Positions 17,301 to 26,144 are shown, numbered from the stretch's first letter. The stretch: 64,000 nt of DNA from Anaerolineae bacterium (GCA_020848035.1 JADLAX010000004.1:1-64000), one strand, 5' to 3'. Made by a program: numbers and translations. The notes: generated by a model not told the origin, from the letters alone.

Positions 17301-20300
17301 GGTGACGGTGGTACGGGCCACTTCGGTGTCTACCGCTTCCCAGCGGGTGTAGTACATGCCGTAATCCTGGGTCCGTTCCGGCACCCAATCGCGGCGGTAG
17401 AAAACCACCTCGACGGACTGGTTGGGTACGGCCGTACCGTCCCAGGCAATCGTTTCCAGGTTCACCGTCGATTCGGTGTTGGCCCGGCCAATGAAGTCAT
17501 CGGGAGCGATGCCGACGTAGGTTTCGGCGGCATGCAGCACCACGCGGGTGCGGCTGGTGACGGCAAATTCGGACAGGTCCAGCACGTTGGCCTCGATGGT
17601 GATGACCCGGCTGCCCGCCTCGGCATCTTGCAGCAGGTCAGCGGGCAGTTCGATGACGAGACGGCCGTTGCCATCGGTACGGCCGTTGCCGCCGATGAGG
17701 TAGCGGCCAAACGTGCCGCCGCCGCCAAAACCACCAAACAGACCGGGATCTTCGTAGAAAAAGTTGGCATTGTCGCCAAAGCTGAAAAACGGGCCATCAA
17801 CGGGCAGCGGCTGGTACGCCTGCTCGTAGGCGGTCCACTCCACCGGTAAATCGGTGGCCGGGCCGCCAAAGAAGTAGTCGGCGTTCAGCTCGACGGTGAC
17901 CGTTTCGCCGCGCAGCTGCTCGGGCTGTTCAGGCGTCAGGCCCACCAGGAATTCCGGGGCGCGGTATTCGGCCACGGTGAACGGGCGGAACGCTTCCACG
18001 TCGGGCATCTGCACGTAAAACTGGTAGGAACCCACGTTGATGTCTTGTGGCAGCTGGTATTCGCCGCTAAAGGTGCCGTCGGGGCCAACGGTGACGGGCA
18101 GGGTGCGCTCAAACACCTCACCGCCGAAGAAGTTGTTGCTGGCCACGCGCAGATCGAGGTTGGTAATGGTAGGGGTGAGGTAACGGCCGTAATTCGTATC
18201 GCGCACAATGCCTTTGAAGTAGACCGTGTCGCCGGGCCGGTAGATGGGCCGGTCGGTGTAGAGGTAAGCCAGGGTATCAATCTCGTCGCTGGAGTTGGCG
18301 GGAATGTCAAACTGCCAGGGCATGATGCCCTGGTCCCAAATGCTGCTGCCGACGCCAAACCCCGCCTGCCCCGGTTGGCCGCTGATGACGGTGACCCCTT
18401 CGAGGTAGCCGTTGGTGGGGTTGTAATCGAATTGGGCGAACCCGTTTTGGTCGGAAACGGCCGTGCCCAACGACACCCCCTGCTCGCTGTACAATGTCAG
18501 GTTTTGCCCCGGTGCTGGCTGGCCCGACTCAAGGTCCGTTACCCAGACGTGCACCGCACCAAACATCTCTTTTACCACAATGTTGCTGTCGCTCACCACC
18601 AGCAGCTGGCGCTGATTTTGCCAGAAGCGCACCTCTTCGTTGGTTTCCGGGGCATCGACGGTGAGCAGGTAGACACCGGGGGCCAGCGCACCGCCCCCTT
18701 CCCCGGCCAGCGGCACGGTAAGGGTGGTTACTTCATCACGGGGCGTAGTTTGCGGCAGCGACCAGGTACGCAGCGGCGAGGCGGCCGGGCGGTACTCAGT
18801 GATGTCATACGGCCGATTCAGCAAATTCAGCGGCAGACCCACATCGTACAGGGCCAGGTCCAGCTGGGAAACGTTGACCTGGATCACGTCCACGTTGGTG
18901 GAAAAGCTGGTGCTGAACTGGCTCAGGCGCGGCGGCAGGGCCAGCGAGGCAATGGGCACCCGCCCTGGCGTGGTAAAGCGGAAGGTGTACGGCTCACCCA
19001 GGGTATTGCCGTAGGGATCGGCCACGGTGCCGGGCACCACCACGGAGTAGGGCGTGTTCAGCTCCAGGTTAAAATCGAGCGTAATTTCATTGCTGAACGT
19101 GTTGATGAAGGTGGTCATGCGCTCGGGCGCAGGGTCGATGCGAATGCGATCTTCCACCGTGGCCCAATTCATCGGCGAGGCAAACTGGATGGTGATGCCG
19201 CGCTGGAAACGTTCGACAGGGCCACCAGCCGTGGGCACGGTGCGCACGATGCCGGGGAAGGGCACGGTCTGGTAGGTGACCGTTTCGGTGTCGCCCAGGC
19301 TGGCCTCGCCGTTGGCGGCGCGGGCCGAGCCGGTGATTTGCAGCTGGTAGGCGGTATTCAGGGCCAGGAGTTCCTGCGGCGTCAACTGCACCACGCGATC
19401 ATCTTCCAGCCACTCAAAGGTGAACCCGGCAGCGGGGGCATCACCCAGGCTGCTGAGGGAGATGGCCGCCTCGGTGGTGGCGCGGTCCATCGGCATGTTG
19501 AAGGTGATGGTGATGGGTGCCGTCGGGGCGATATTGGCGCTGGCGTCAGGCACGATGGTGATGATGTCCGGGTTGAGGGTGGTGAACTGGCTGGTAAACG
19601 AACTGGCCATCGTGACGCCAACCACATCGGTCAGCTGCTCATCAATGGCTATGCGATAGGTGGTGGCCCCGGCCAGCGGCGCATCGGGCACAAAGCGGTA
19701 GATGCTGGTGGAAGTCCACTCGCCGTCACCGCTGACGGCCGGTTCGAGGATAAGCGGATCGGGCAAATCGGTTTGCTGGCCGCTGCTAACCAGGGGCACG
19801 ACGGGCCGGTTGAAGAGCACGGTGATTGCGCCATCGGTTTGCACATCGGCGCTGCCGTTGGCGGGGATGACCTGGCTGACTTCCAGGGCACCCACCGTTT
19901 GCAGGGTGAGTTCGACCGGGACGTTGAGGGTGAGGCCGTTGAGGGAAGCGGCCGTTTCATCAATTTGCACCTGGTAGGTCTGGCGGCGCTGTAGTTCGGT
20001 TTGTGGCGTAAAAACGACGGTGTCGGGGCGCGGCCAGGAGAAGTTACCGGTGACTTTCTGGTTGCCATCGTTGGCAGTGACAGTGAAGGCAGCTTCGACG
20101 GCGCGCTGGTTCATCGGCTGGTCAAAACGAATGGTGATCGCGCCGTCGAGCAGGACATCTTCGCCGGGGGCGGGGCTGCTGTAGAGCACCTGGGGTGCCC
20201 AATCAATATCTTCAGGATCGATCTGGACGGGGACGGGGGTAGCCACGGCCGTTTCGGTGCCCAGGTCGGTGGTGAAGGGGGTAGCGGTTGGGGTGGCGGT

Positions 20301-20408
20301 AGGGAGCGTGATGGGGGGAACGGCCGTAGGTAAGGGCTCCTCTTCACGGCAGGCCACCACAATGGCCAGAAGTAAAATAAATAGAAATAGAAGTCGGTTG
20401 TTACGCAT
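14316..20408 (-). CDS. alpha-2-macroglobulin-like lipoprotein, thioester motif degenerate
   Basis: 2030 aa from ATG 20408 (GGAGAAA site upstream; the longest frame adds 44 unlikely residues). A signal peptide ends in the lipobox AIVVAC (C20), followed by a Pro/Thr-rich linker. Several Ig-like domains with the motif ...FNRPV/FDQPMN..A.. come next, then macroglobulin domains (YLYTDRPIYRPGDTVYFKGIVRD is the MG3-type signature, about residue 720), an anchor region with DTAFWQASLTTDADGQATVEIPLPDNLTTWR, and the alpha-alpha toroid (DGGWSWCSGAESDPWLTGYALFALAQA). The C-terminal part has a VEDPIPAGTEA receptor-type strand. Family members trap proteases via a Cys-Gln thioester in CxEQ. Here the site reads LCAYAAADRLLP, with C1537 kept and Glu-Gln replaced by Tyr-Ala, so no thioester can form. 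It probably works in periplasm-facing or surface protection without covalent trapping. Confidence 0.88.
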   Translation of the reverse strand: MRNNRLLFLFILLLAIVVACREEEPLPTAVPPITLPTATPTATPFTTDLGTETAVATPVPVQIDPEDIDWAPQVLYSSPAPGEDVLLDGAITIRFDQPMNQRAVEAAFTVTANDGNQKVTGNFSWPRPDTVVFTPQTELQRRQTYQVQIDETAASLNGLTLNVPVELTLQTVGALEVSQVIPANGSADVQTDGAITVLFNRPVVPLVSSGQQTDLPDPLILEPAVSGDGEWTSTSIYRFVPDAPLAGATTYRIAIDEQLTDVVGVTMASSFTSQFTTLNPDIITIVPDASANIAPTAPITITFNMPMDRATTEAAISLSSLGDAPAAGFTFEWLEDDRVVQLTPQELLALNTAYQLQITGSARAANGEASLGDTETVTYQTVPFPGIVRTVPTAGGPVERFQRGITIQFASPMNWATVEDRIRIDPAPERMTTFINTFSNEITLDFNLELNTPYSVVVPGTVADPYGNTLGEPYTFRFTTPGRVPIASLALPPRLSQFSTSFSTNVDVIQVNVSQLDLALYDVGLPLNLLNRPYDITEYRPAASPLRTWSLPQTTPRDEVTTLTVPLAGEGGGALAPGVYLLTVDAPETNEEVRFWQNQRQLLVVSDSNIVVKEMFGAVHVWVTDLESGQPAPGQNLTLYSEQGVSLGTAVSDQNGFAQFDYNPTNGYLEGVTVISGQPGQAGFGVGSSIWDQGIMPWQFDIPANSSDEIDTLAYLYTDRPIYRPGDTVYFKGIVRDTNYGRYLTPTITNLDLRVASNNFFGGEVFERTLPVTVGPDGTFSGEYQLPQDINVGSYQFYVQMPDVEAFRPFTVAEYRAPEFLVGLTPEQPEQLRGETVTVELNADYFFGGPATDLPVEWTAYEQAYQPLPVDGPFFSFGDNANFFYEDPGLFGGFGGGGTFGRYLIGGNGRTDGNGRLVIELPADLLQDAEAGSRVITIEANVLDLSEFAVTSRTRVVLHAAETYVGIAPDDFIGRANTESTVNLETIAWDGTAVPNQSVEVVFYRRDWVPERTQDYGMYYTRWEAVDTEVARTTVTTNGQGQASASFTPEEGGTYIAVATVTDDGGREQLSSTTIWVADSGQIGWQIDPRDKTMDLTPDATGYAPGDTARVLVQSPFSEPVQAWLTIERGQLLEQRVITLAGSSDVLEIPITAEMAPNAFVTVTAIKGATGGSSPYPELRLGIAELPVSTEQQTLTVTLTPQQETFAPGDTAVYTITVTDYQGNPVQADVSLALVDLAVLTLKEDNAPNIVDAFYAEQPYRSRLGSGLVFSGEGYPIEIPVEQLGLGGGGGDFGAETALARAAGDDDGVRQDFPDTAFWQASLTTDADGQATVEIPLPDNLTTWRLSSKAVTAAETLVGQNSVDIVTTLPLLVRPVTPRFFTVGDVVELGAIVNNNTGEALETAVTLQATGVTLTGEATQTITVPANGQRLVRWPVTVDNVAGVDLTFSVEGGDYRDASKPTFGDGGDIPVYRYTADDVVATSGQLDEAGNRVEAILLPPGVDPTQGEVAITLSPSLAAAVVDSIELHNDLESSSLCAYAAADRLLPNAALLGLAQRLPAADLDAAQVAESEAVVLSSIAQLEQLVLEDGGWSWCSGAESDPWLTGYALFALAQARELGYEVRASVLENAANYLVAQLVPPSTQLDAFAVNRQAFFLHVLARLDADVLADLDRLVEENRALLDPYGRALVASAYAELDVTDNRVATLLTDLNDSAVVSATGTHWEDASRDLRNLNSDVRGTAVIVKTLAELDPENPLLPGAVRWLMSARGAQLWSTSHETAWTLLALTEWLVASGELDANYDYSLEVNLQPVTDGRFTTSTITNSRNLALPVGELLQEEANFFNFGRGDGDGRFYYTMHLASSIDMNFVEAIDRGITVERVYYDADCDPETETCQPITEIEAGERVRVVLTIIAANDLVYAMVEDPIPAGTEAIDPGLDINSPTQGGEVNRVDEDYRFGYWGWWFFNQIQYQDEQVVFLANFLPAGTYQYSYFLQASIPGEYQVRPTFARQTFFPEVNGRSAGLVFSITE

Positions 20409-21233
20409 TGCGTGTTTTCTCCAATACAAAAGCCAGGCAAAGGATGGCGGAACAAGAAACCGAACCGCCTGCGGAAAGTTTAACATTTTTTGTGCTTTGT
20501 AATCATAACACAGCGTTAAAACTGCTGTGGCACTATCCACCTGCTTTTGCCTGATGTTTGCGCTACGACAAGGTGGTTAGTAGCCATGCCGAATTCAGGT
20601 AGCGATTGTGGGCCGGTACGGCTACTTCAAGCCTATTCGCCAATGCCGTTAACTTGTTTGCCAATGGGCCTTTAGCAGGAAAAGCGCCATAAATTGAATA
20701 AGCATCACTCCTGCCCAGTGCATGGGCGACAGGTGTTTCAAAAGGAAACAACAAAGTGCGACTGCAACAGAAAAGATTATCGTGAAATCGCAACTCGAAA
20801 AGAAATGCTTCTTGTGAAGCAACGGCCCTTTTTTGGTAAGATTTCTAGCTAATTCACAGGCCATTCGTGATTGGTTAAATTTTTTTCAGGACGTAAACAC
20901 GGCGGCGTTTTTTCAGATAACGGCCGCTCTTGGCTGCTACTTTTTGAAACAATTTTGCCAATTGTCAGACCCGATTTCCAGAGTTATCAATCAGTCACCC
21001 CCAAGCGGAAACATGCGCAAATACGGCCTTTTGTATGAGGCGGTCGGAAAATAAAAATGCTTGTAACTGTTCAGGTATTTAAGGTGCGACCAGTTTGTTC
21101 GCAAGTCGCAACTCTTGCTGGGTTTTACGCCATAGCAAGTACGCTGCACCTACGTCGTTACAAATGCTTGGCGAAGTCTATGAAAAGGAACTTCTGAAAT
21201 TTGGAGTTGTAGGGAATAACGGTTAGGTTAACT
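20409..21233. other. long intergenic region between divergent genes
   Basis: About 825 bp without a supported gene. It contains a dispersed hairpin repeat (20591-20667). A 71-codon minus-strand ORF at 20649-20864 has two hydrophobic segments, but there is no ribosome binding site and its end overlaps the repeat. Composition is AT-richer than the neighbours. Promoters for the minus-strand macroglobulin gene and plus-strand kaiC should lie at its ends. Confidence 0.5.
20591..20667. repeat. dispersed hairpin repeat, copy A
   Basis: Closely matches 44597-44674. Both share AGCGATTGTGGGCCGGTACG and an imperfect inverted pair of GCCYATTCGC/GCSAATRGGC type about 17-19 nt apart. Copy A lies in the gap before kaiC. 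Copy B lies between a response-regulator stop codon and a convergent glycosyltransferase stop. Confidence 0.7.
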
Positions 21234-21313
21234 GTGCAATTTTTGTGCGGTTTACTCAAGTGCCTGGCAGATTACGCGCTCCTCTATTTTGAAATGCTTT
21301 CTGCCAATCACAC
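21234..21313 (+). repeat. 80-bp repeat, copy 2, upstream of kaiC
   Basis: Partner of the element at 3006-3085 (67 of 80 identical, same orientation relative to the downstream gene). The inverted pair TGGCAGA/TCTGCCA is kept. It ends about 86 nt before the kaiC start. Confidence 0.75.
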
Positions 21314-21399
21314 AAGACCCCAGGTGGCGCCACTTGTTTGGCTATCGCCCCAGCGTCTTGCCTGAATGACGTACTTCTCCCCAAAGGTGAGGAAATCAT

Positions 21400-22827
21400 A
21401 TGCCAAATCACATCCTAAAAACACCAACCGGAATTCGAGGCCTGGACGAAGTGCTCAACGGGGGCGTTCCGTCGGGCGGACTGACGCTGCTAAGCGGTGG
21501 TCCGGGAACTGGCAAAACGCTGTTTGGTCTGGAATTTATCGTTCGGGGGGCGTTAAACGGCCGTCCCGGTATCCTCCTCACTTTTGAAGAACGGGAACAG
21601 GCGCTGCACCGGTACGCCAGTATGTTTGGTTGGGATACGGTAACTCTGGAGCAGCAAGGTCTGCTGGCGCTGATTGGGGCGCGGTTCGACCCGGATGCGA
21701 TCCTGTCGGGCGACTTTGACCTGGGCAGCATTCTGGCCATCTTACGCCACAAAACGGCCGCTATGCAGTCTAAACAGCTCGTCATTGACGCCCCAGATGT
21801 GTTTTTACGCCTGCTGGACAACCGAAGCAAAGAACGCACGGAACTATATCGGCTGCAAAACTGGCTGCGCGATAATAATCAAACGGCCGTGATGACCGTT
21901 AAAGTCCACGAAGATGATCTGTCTAACTCCTACCGTGAATTTTTAGACTACATGGCCGACTGCGTTATTCAGCTGGACGAACGGGTCAATGAACAGGTGA
22001 CCACCCGACGGATTCGTGTGGTGAAGTATCGTGGCTCGGTACACGGCCGTAATGAATACCCCTTCGCCCTCACTAACCAGGGTGTCTGGATCATTCCCGT
22101 TACCGCCACCAGTCTTACCCACACCGGGCTTGGTGAGCCGGTTTCCAGCGGTGTCGCCGGGCTGGATGTGCTGTTGGGCGGTGGCTATCGCCGCGGCTCG
22201 TGCACGTTAATTGCCGGTACTTCGGGCACGGGCAAAACCACCTTTGCCGCCACTTTCACCCGCAACGCCACAGCCAACGGCGAACGGGTCTTTTACCTGA
22301 ACTTTGAAGAATCGATAGACGCCATGCTTTCCTGTATGCTAAGCCCCGGTATCGACTTGCGCCCGGCACTCAACTCGGGAAACCTGAATTTTGTGTCCGT
22401 CATGCCAGAGTCGCAGGGGATCGAAGAACATCTCATCCAGGCATTCAAAATCATTGAGCAGTTCCAACCGAGCCTGATCGTTGTTGACGCCATTTCGGCC
22501 TGCCGCCGCATGGGTTCAGAACACGCCGCCTTCGATTATTTGCTCCGCCTGGTTGACCACTGCAAAGGCATGGGCATTACCACCGTCCTCACCAACCTCA
22601 CCTCCAACACCCGCGAAACGCTGGAAATCACCGGCATGGATCTGTCATCCATGATTGACACCGTCATCATTTTGCGCAATGCCGAACACGGTGGGCAGTA
22701 CATCCGCGAACTGGCCATCTTAAAATCGCGGGGGCAATCTCACTCAAACAAAGTCCACAAATTTTCGCTCTCGGCACAGGGCATCGAAGTCTTGGGCCTT
22801 AATGCGGGGTCTAGGAATGAAAAATAG
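21400..22827 (+). CDS. kaiC: KaiC-like double-domain ATPase/kinase
   Basis: 475 aa with two RecA-like KaiC domains. CI has Walker A GGPGTGKT (33-40) and the catalytic TFEEREQA. CII has Walker A GTSGTGKT (273-280) and NFEES. The CII phosphorylation loop, ISTITD in cyanobacterial KaiC, is LSSMID here, so the two acceptor residues are S416 and S417 (Ser-Ser rather than Ser-Thr). The C-terminal tail is shorter than the cyanobacterial KaiA-binding tail, and no kaiA is seen. kaiB overlaps the stop codon and a hybrid histidine kinase follows, so the three probably form one signalling unit. The start has AGGTGAGG upstream. Clock-like timing or stress signalling is possible; oscillation cannot be deduced. 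Confidence 0.9.
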   Translation: MPNHILKTPTGIRGLDEVLNGGVPSGGLTLLSGGPGTGKTLFGLEFIVRGALNGRPGILLTFEEREQALHRYASMFGWDTVTLEQQGLLALIGARFDPDAILSGDFDLGSILAILRHKTAAMQSKQLVIDAPDVFLRLLDNRSKERTELYRLQNWLRDNNQTAVMTVKVHEDDLSNSYREFLDYMADCVIQLDERVNEQVTTRRIRVVKYRGSVHGRNEYPFALTNQGVWIIPVTATSLTHTGLGEPVSSGVAGLDVLLGGGYRRGSCTLIAGTSGTGKTTFAATFTRNATANGERVFYLNFEESIDAMLSCMLSPGIDLRPALNSGNLNFVSVMPESQGIEEHLIQAFKIIEQFQPSLIVVDAISACRRMGSEHAAFDYLLRLVDHCKGMGITTVLTNLTSNTRETLEITGMDLSSMIDTVIILRNAEHGGQYIRELAILKSRGQSHSNKVHKFSLSAQGIEVLGLNAGSRNEK

Positions 22828-23119
22828 CGATTTCTCCACTGAGACGCAGCCAATGAACTATGTGATGCGGCTCTTTATTTCCGATAATGCGGTTAATTCG
22901 CGCATTGCCCGCGAGAATCTAAGCAATTTCCTGGCCGAATTCCCGCAGCACAGCTTTCAAGTTGAGATTGTCGACCTGTACCTTCAGCCAGAGATGGCCC
23001 TGCAGAATGGCATTTTTATCACCCCTACGCTGCAAATCCTGGCCCCACAACCGGGCGGCATCATCTATGGCAATTTGAGTGACCGCAATGCATTGGAGCG
23101 CATTTTGCAGATTGGATAA
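22817..23119 (+). CDS. kaiB: KaiB-like protein
   Basis: 100 aa with the KaiB thioredoxin-like fold: YVMRLFISDNAVNSRIARENLSNFLAEF, EIVDLYLQPEMALQNGIFITPTLQIL and GNLSDRNALERIL. The ITPTL cis-proline strand and the DLYxxPEMA segment are conserved in KaiB and in the SasA N-terminal domain. KaiB binds the CI ring of KaiC in a refolded state. The ATG at 22817 lies inside the last codons of kaiC (11-bp overlap), which means translational coupling. The frame opens five codons earlier, but the overlap position fits better. Confidence 0.88.
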   Translation: MKNSDFSTETQPMNYVMRLFISDNAVNSRIARENLSNFLAEFPQHSFQVEIVDLYLQPEMALQNGIFITPTLQILAPQPGGIIYGNLSDRNALERILQIG

Positions 23120-23271
23120 TAACGTCCTATAGATGTGCGCCAGACGGTAACAGCAGCAACTTTCCTGGGTTTAGGGTGGGCCAAACTGAAAGATTGGCCT
23201 GCTCTCAGTGCGCAAACTGAAGACGGTTTATCAGCGCGCCTGACAAGGCGTGCTGCCTGAAAAGATGTTCC

Positions 23272-25512
23272 ATGACCACAACAAAACCAACTTACGAAGA
23301 ATTGGAACAGCGCTGCTCAGTAGCCGAAGGGCAGTTGGCGGCCATTCGCGCGGGGCAGGCCGATGCTATTTTAGGTGAGCATGGCCTGTTGGTGCTGCGC
23401 CTGGCGGAAGCTGAAGAAAAGGCCCGATACATCAAAAATGTCCTGTTAACCACACGCAAAGTCAGCCACCTCATTGCCCAGGAGAGCGAGCCGGAAGCTT
23501 TGATTAAGGCTGCCTGCGCTGCCCTCACCGCTACGGACGGGTATGCGACGGCGTGGATTGCGCTGTACGCACCCGGCACACACGAGGTAACGGCCGTTGC
23601 CGCAGCCGGCTTTGAGCTAAATGACGTCGTTTATCAAATCCTGCAAAACCAACAAAACCCCCCTTTCTGTTTGGCCCGCACTCAGATGCACGACCTTGTG
23701 ATTTTAGAAGACCCGGCCACCCAATGTGCTGGCTGCCCGCTGGCTGTTCACAACAACGGCCGTGCCGCCCTGGCCCACAGCCTGACCTTTGACAATCAGC
23801 GGTACGGCGTCCTGCTGGTCTACACCCCCCTGCTGTTTGCCACCGATGCCGAAGCACAGCGCCTTTTTGCCGGGCTGGCCAACGAACTGGCCTTTGCCCT
23901 GCACAAAATGGCGCTGGAAGCACGCCGCCGGGCGACCGAACAAGAGCTGAAAGAGACACTGGAAGCGCTGCAAACGAGTGAACTTAAGTTACGCACATTG
24001 TTCAACCTGCTGCCGGTTGGCGTGTCGGTGGTGGACGAGGCCGACCGGGTTCAAGAATCGAATCCGGCGCTGGCAAAAATGCTGGGGCTGCCCCGCCAGG
24101 AAGCGACCGCTGCGGCGGACATACCGCCGCAATTCCTGGGAGCGGACGGGTCGCCTTTGCCGCCCGAAGAGTTCCCCACAAACGTGGCATGGCGTGAACA
24201 GCGCAGCATTGAAAACGTTGAGGTGGGGGTTGTGACCCCAGGCGGCGAAACGGTCTGGATGAATGTGTGTGCTACGCCGGTAGCCTTTGCCGACTGGCGG
24301 GTTTTAACGACGGTGAGCGACATCACGCAGCGCAGGCAGGCGGAAGCCGAACGGGAAGCACTGCGCGCCGAGCTGCTGCAAGTGCAAAAGATGGAATCCA
24401 TTGGCCGGTTGGCTGGTGGCGTGGCCCATGATTTTAACAACATGCTGAGCGTGATTTTGGGCAATACCGAGTTGGCGCTGGCGCGGGTGACGCAGGGTGA
24501 AGCCCTGTGGAGCGACCTGCAAGAGATTCACAAAGCCACCCAGCGCTCGGCCAATCTAACACGCCAGCTGCTGGCTTTTGCCCGCAAACAGGTGATTATG
24601 CCGCAGGTGCTGGACTTAAATGAGTCGATTGGGCACATGCTGAAAATGCTGCAGCGGCTGATTGGCGCTGACATTCACCTGGTTTGCATGCCGGGAACGG
24701 CCGTCTGGCCGGTAAACATTGATCCCACGCAAATTGACCAGATTTTGGTCAACCTGTGCCTGAACGCTCGCGATGCCATTACCGGGCCGGGCCACATCAT
24801 CATTGAGACGGCCAACGTCGTCATTACGGCGGAGCACAGCCCAGGTTATACCGATGTACGCCCTGGGGAATATGTCCAGCTTATCGTGCGCGATGACGGG
24901 TGCGGTATGAGCGCTGAGGTAATGGCTAACCTGTTTGAGCCATTTTTTACAACCAAAGAGATAGGCAAGGGCACCGGGTTGGGGTTGGCGACGGTGTATG
25001 GCATTGTTCGACAAAACGATGGGTTCATCCGTGTGGTTAGCCAACCCGGAAAGGGAGCGACATTTTATATTTACCTGCCCCGACACACCGCAGAGGTGAA
25101 AGCGCCACCCCAAGAAGTGCCACCAACGGCCGTTGCCTCTGGCCAGGAAACCATTCTGTTGGCCGAGGATGAACCGGCAATGCTGGAAATTTTGCAAACG
25201 ATTCTGGAGGGCCAGGGGTACAGGGTGCTGCCCGCCGCTTCTCCTGCCACAGCGCTGCAAGTGGGCCAGGAATATGCGGGCGAGCTTGACCTGCTGATTA
25301 CCGACGTGATCATGCCAGAGATGAACGGCCGTGAGCTGGCACAAAATCTGTTGAACCGAAACACGCGCCTTAAGGTCTTGTTTATGTCGGGGTATACGGC
25401 CGATATTCTCACCGATGACGGGGCGCTGGATGATACAATCCACTTTATCCAGAAACCTTTTTCGGTCAGCGACCTGGCCAACAAGGTGCGAACGGTGTTG
25501 GGAGCCCAATAA
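23272..25512 (+). CDS. hybrid histidine kinase (GAF-PAS-HisKA-HATPase-REC)
   Basis: 746 aa, no transmembrane segment. Order: coiled N-terminus (1-65), GAF-like domain (about 70-215), coiled coil, PAS domain (about 235-350; TLFNLLPVGVSVVDEADRV), HisKA with H386 in LAGGVAHDFNNML, HATPase_c (NLCLNARDAI, DDGCGMS, GTGLGLATVYGIV), and a C-terminal receiver with D678 (LLITDVIMPEM) and K in IQKPF. The HDFNN box marks the NtrB/PAS-type hybrid kinases. It lies 152 nt after kaiB on the same strand and may transduce the KaiBC state, as seen with other bacterial kaiBC-kinase operons. The output regulator is not next to it. The start lacks a strong ribosome binding site. Confidence 0.9.
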   Translation: MTTTKPTYEELEQRCSVAEGQLAAIRAGQADAILGEHGLLVLRLAEAEEKARYIKNVLLTTRKVSHLIAQESEPEALIKAACAALTATDGYATAWIALYAPGTHEVTAVAAAGFELNDVVYQILQNQQNPPFCLARTQMHDLVILEDPATQCAGCPLAVHNNGRAALAHSLTFDNQRYGVLLVYTPLLFATDAEAQRLFAGLANELAFALHKMALEARRRATEQELKETLEALQTSELKLRTLFNLLPVGVSVVDEADRVQESNPALAKMLGLPRQEATAAADIPPQFLGADGSPLPPEEFPTNVAWREQRSIENVEVGVVTPGGETVWMNVCATPVAFADWRVLTTVSDITQRRQAEAEREALRAELLQVQKMESIGRLAGGVAHDFNNMLSVILGNTELALARVTQGEALWSDLQEIHKATQRSANLTRQLLAFARKQVIMPQVLDLNESIGHMLKMLQRLIGADIHLVCMPGTAVWPVNIDPTQIDQILVNLCLNARDAITGPGHIIIETANVVITAEHSPGYTDVRPGEYVQLIVRDDGCGMSAEVMANLFEPFFTTKEIGKGTGLGLATVYGIVRQNDGFIRVVSQPGKGATFYIYLPRHTAEVKAPPQEVPPTAVASGQETILLAEDEPAMLEILQTILEGQGYRVLPAASPATALQVGQEYAGELDLLITDVIMPEMNGRELAQNLLNRNTRLKVLFMSGYTADILTDDGALDDTIHFIQKPFSVSDLANKVRTVLGAQ

Positions 25513-25612
25513 TCCTGCGAAAACTTGGTGGGGAAATGTTGTGTCCTTCGGGCGTTGGCCACGTGTGGCCGGGTTTTTTCGATTCCCGTTCGCTTGCACG
25601 GGGCGAGTTTGT

Positions 25613-25618
25613 TATAAT
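25613..25618 (+). promoter_or_regulatory. -10 box implying a leaderless tadA mRNA
   Basis: TATAAT lies 9 nt before the proposed GTG start at 25628. No ribosome binding site separates them, so transcription probably begins close to the start codon. No convincing -35 hexamer is visible. Confidence 0.5.
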
Positions 25619-25627
25619 TCCGGCGTT

Positions 25628-26128
25628 GTGGACAAGTTGAACGTTACAAATCCCGATGAAATCCAGCTGGCACTGGATGAGCAGTGGATGCGGGTGGCGC
25701 TGGCACAGGCGGCCAAAGCGGCTGAACTGGGTGAGGTGCCCGTGGGCGCGGTGGCGGTGTTGGACGGCCGTATCATCGGCCAGGGGTACAACCGCAAGGA
25801 AAGCGACCAGGACCCCACGGCTCATGCCGAGATGATTGCCCTGAAGGAAACGGCCGTAGCGGTGCAGAACTGGCGGCTGCTTGGCGTGACGCTCTACTGC
25901 ACGTTGGAGCCCTGCCCCATGTGTGCCGGCGCGATGATCCAGGCCCGGCTGCCGCGATTGGTCTATGGGGCAAAGGACGTGCGCTTTGGGGCGCATGGCT
26001 CCATCGTCAACGTGCTGGATGAAACGCGCTTTAATCATCGTGTCAGCATCACCAGCGGCGTGCTGGAAGCGGAAGCAGCGGATTTGTTGCAGCAGTTCTT
26101 TCAAATGCTTAGAAACGGTAAGCGGTAA
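25628..26128 (+). CDS. tadA: tRNA-specific adenosine deaminase
   Basis: Converts A34 to inosine in tRNA-Arg(ACG). 166 aa, near the usual length. The zinc site is H66-A-E68 (TAHAEM) with C96 and C99 in TLEPCPMCAGAM; E68 is the proton shuttle. The segments VPVGAVAV, GYNRKESDQDPTAHAE and GAKDVRFGAHGS are typical of TadA rather than guanine deaminase. The frame extends far upstream without family similarity. GTG 25628 is chosen from the TATAAT 9 nt before it and from the N-terminal MRVAL helix position; M21 is an alternative start. A tRNA-Ser gene follows 16 nt after the stop. Confidence 0.9.
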   Translation: MDKLNVTNPDEIQLALDEQWMRVALAQAAKAAELGEVPVGAVAVLDGRIIGQGYNRKESDQDPTAHAEMIALKETAVAVQNWRLLGVTLYCTLEPCPMCAGAMIQARLPRLVYGAKDVRFGAHGSIVNVLDETRFNHRVSITSGVLEAEAADLLQQFFQMLRNGKR

Positions 26129-26144
26129 ACCATTTACCGAACAC

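Noticed and set aside
16149..19994. Very long plus-strand ORFs opposite the macroglobulin gene (566 and 649 codons)
   Set aside because: They are antisense shadows caused by high GC at third codon positions. Their translations are Gly/Arg/Gln-rich and lack any domain, whereas the minus strand encodes a clear protein.
20649..20864. 71-codon ORF with two hydrophobic stretches in the long intergenic gap
   Set aside because: No ribosome binding site, and its C-terminal part is the dispersed hairpin repeat that also occurs outside any gene at 44597-44674.
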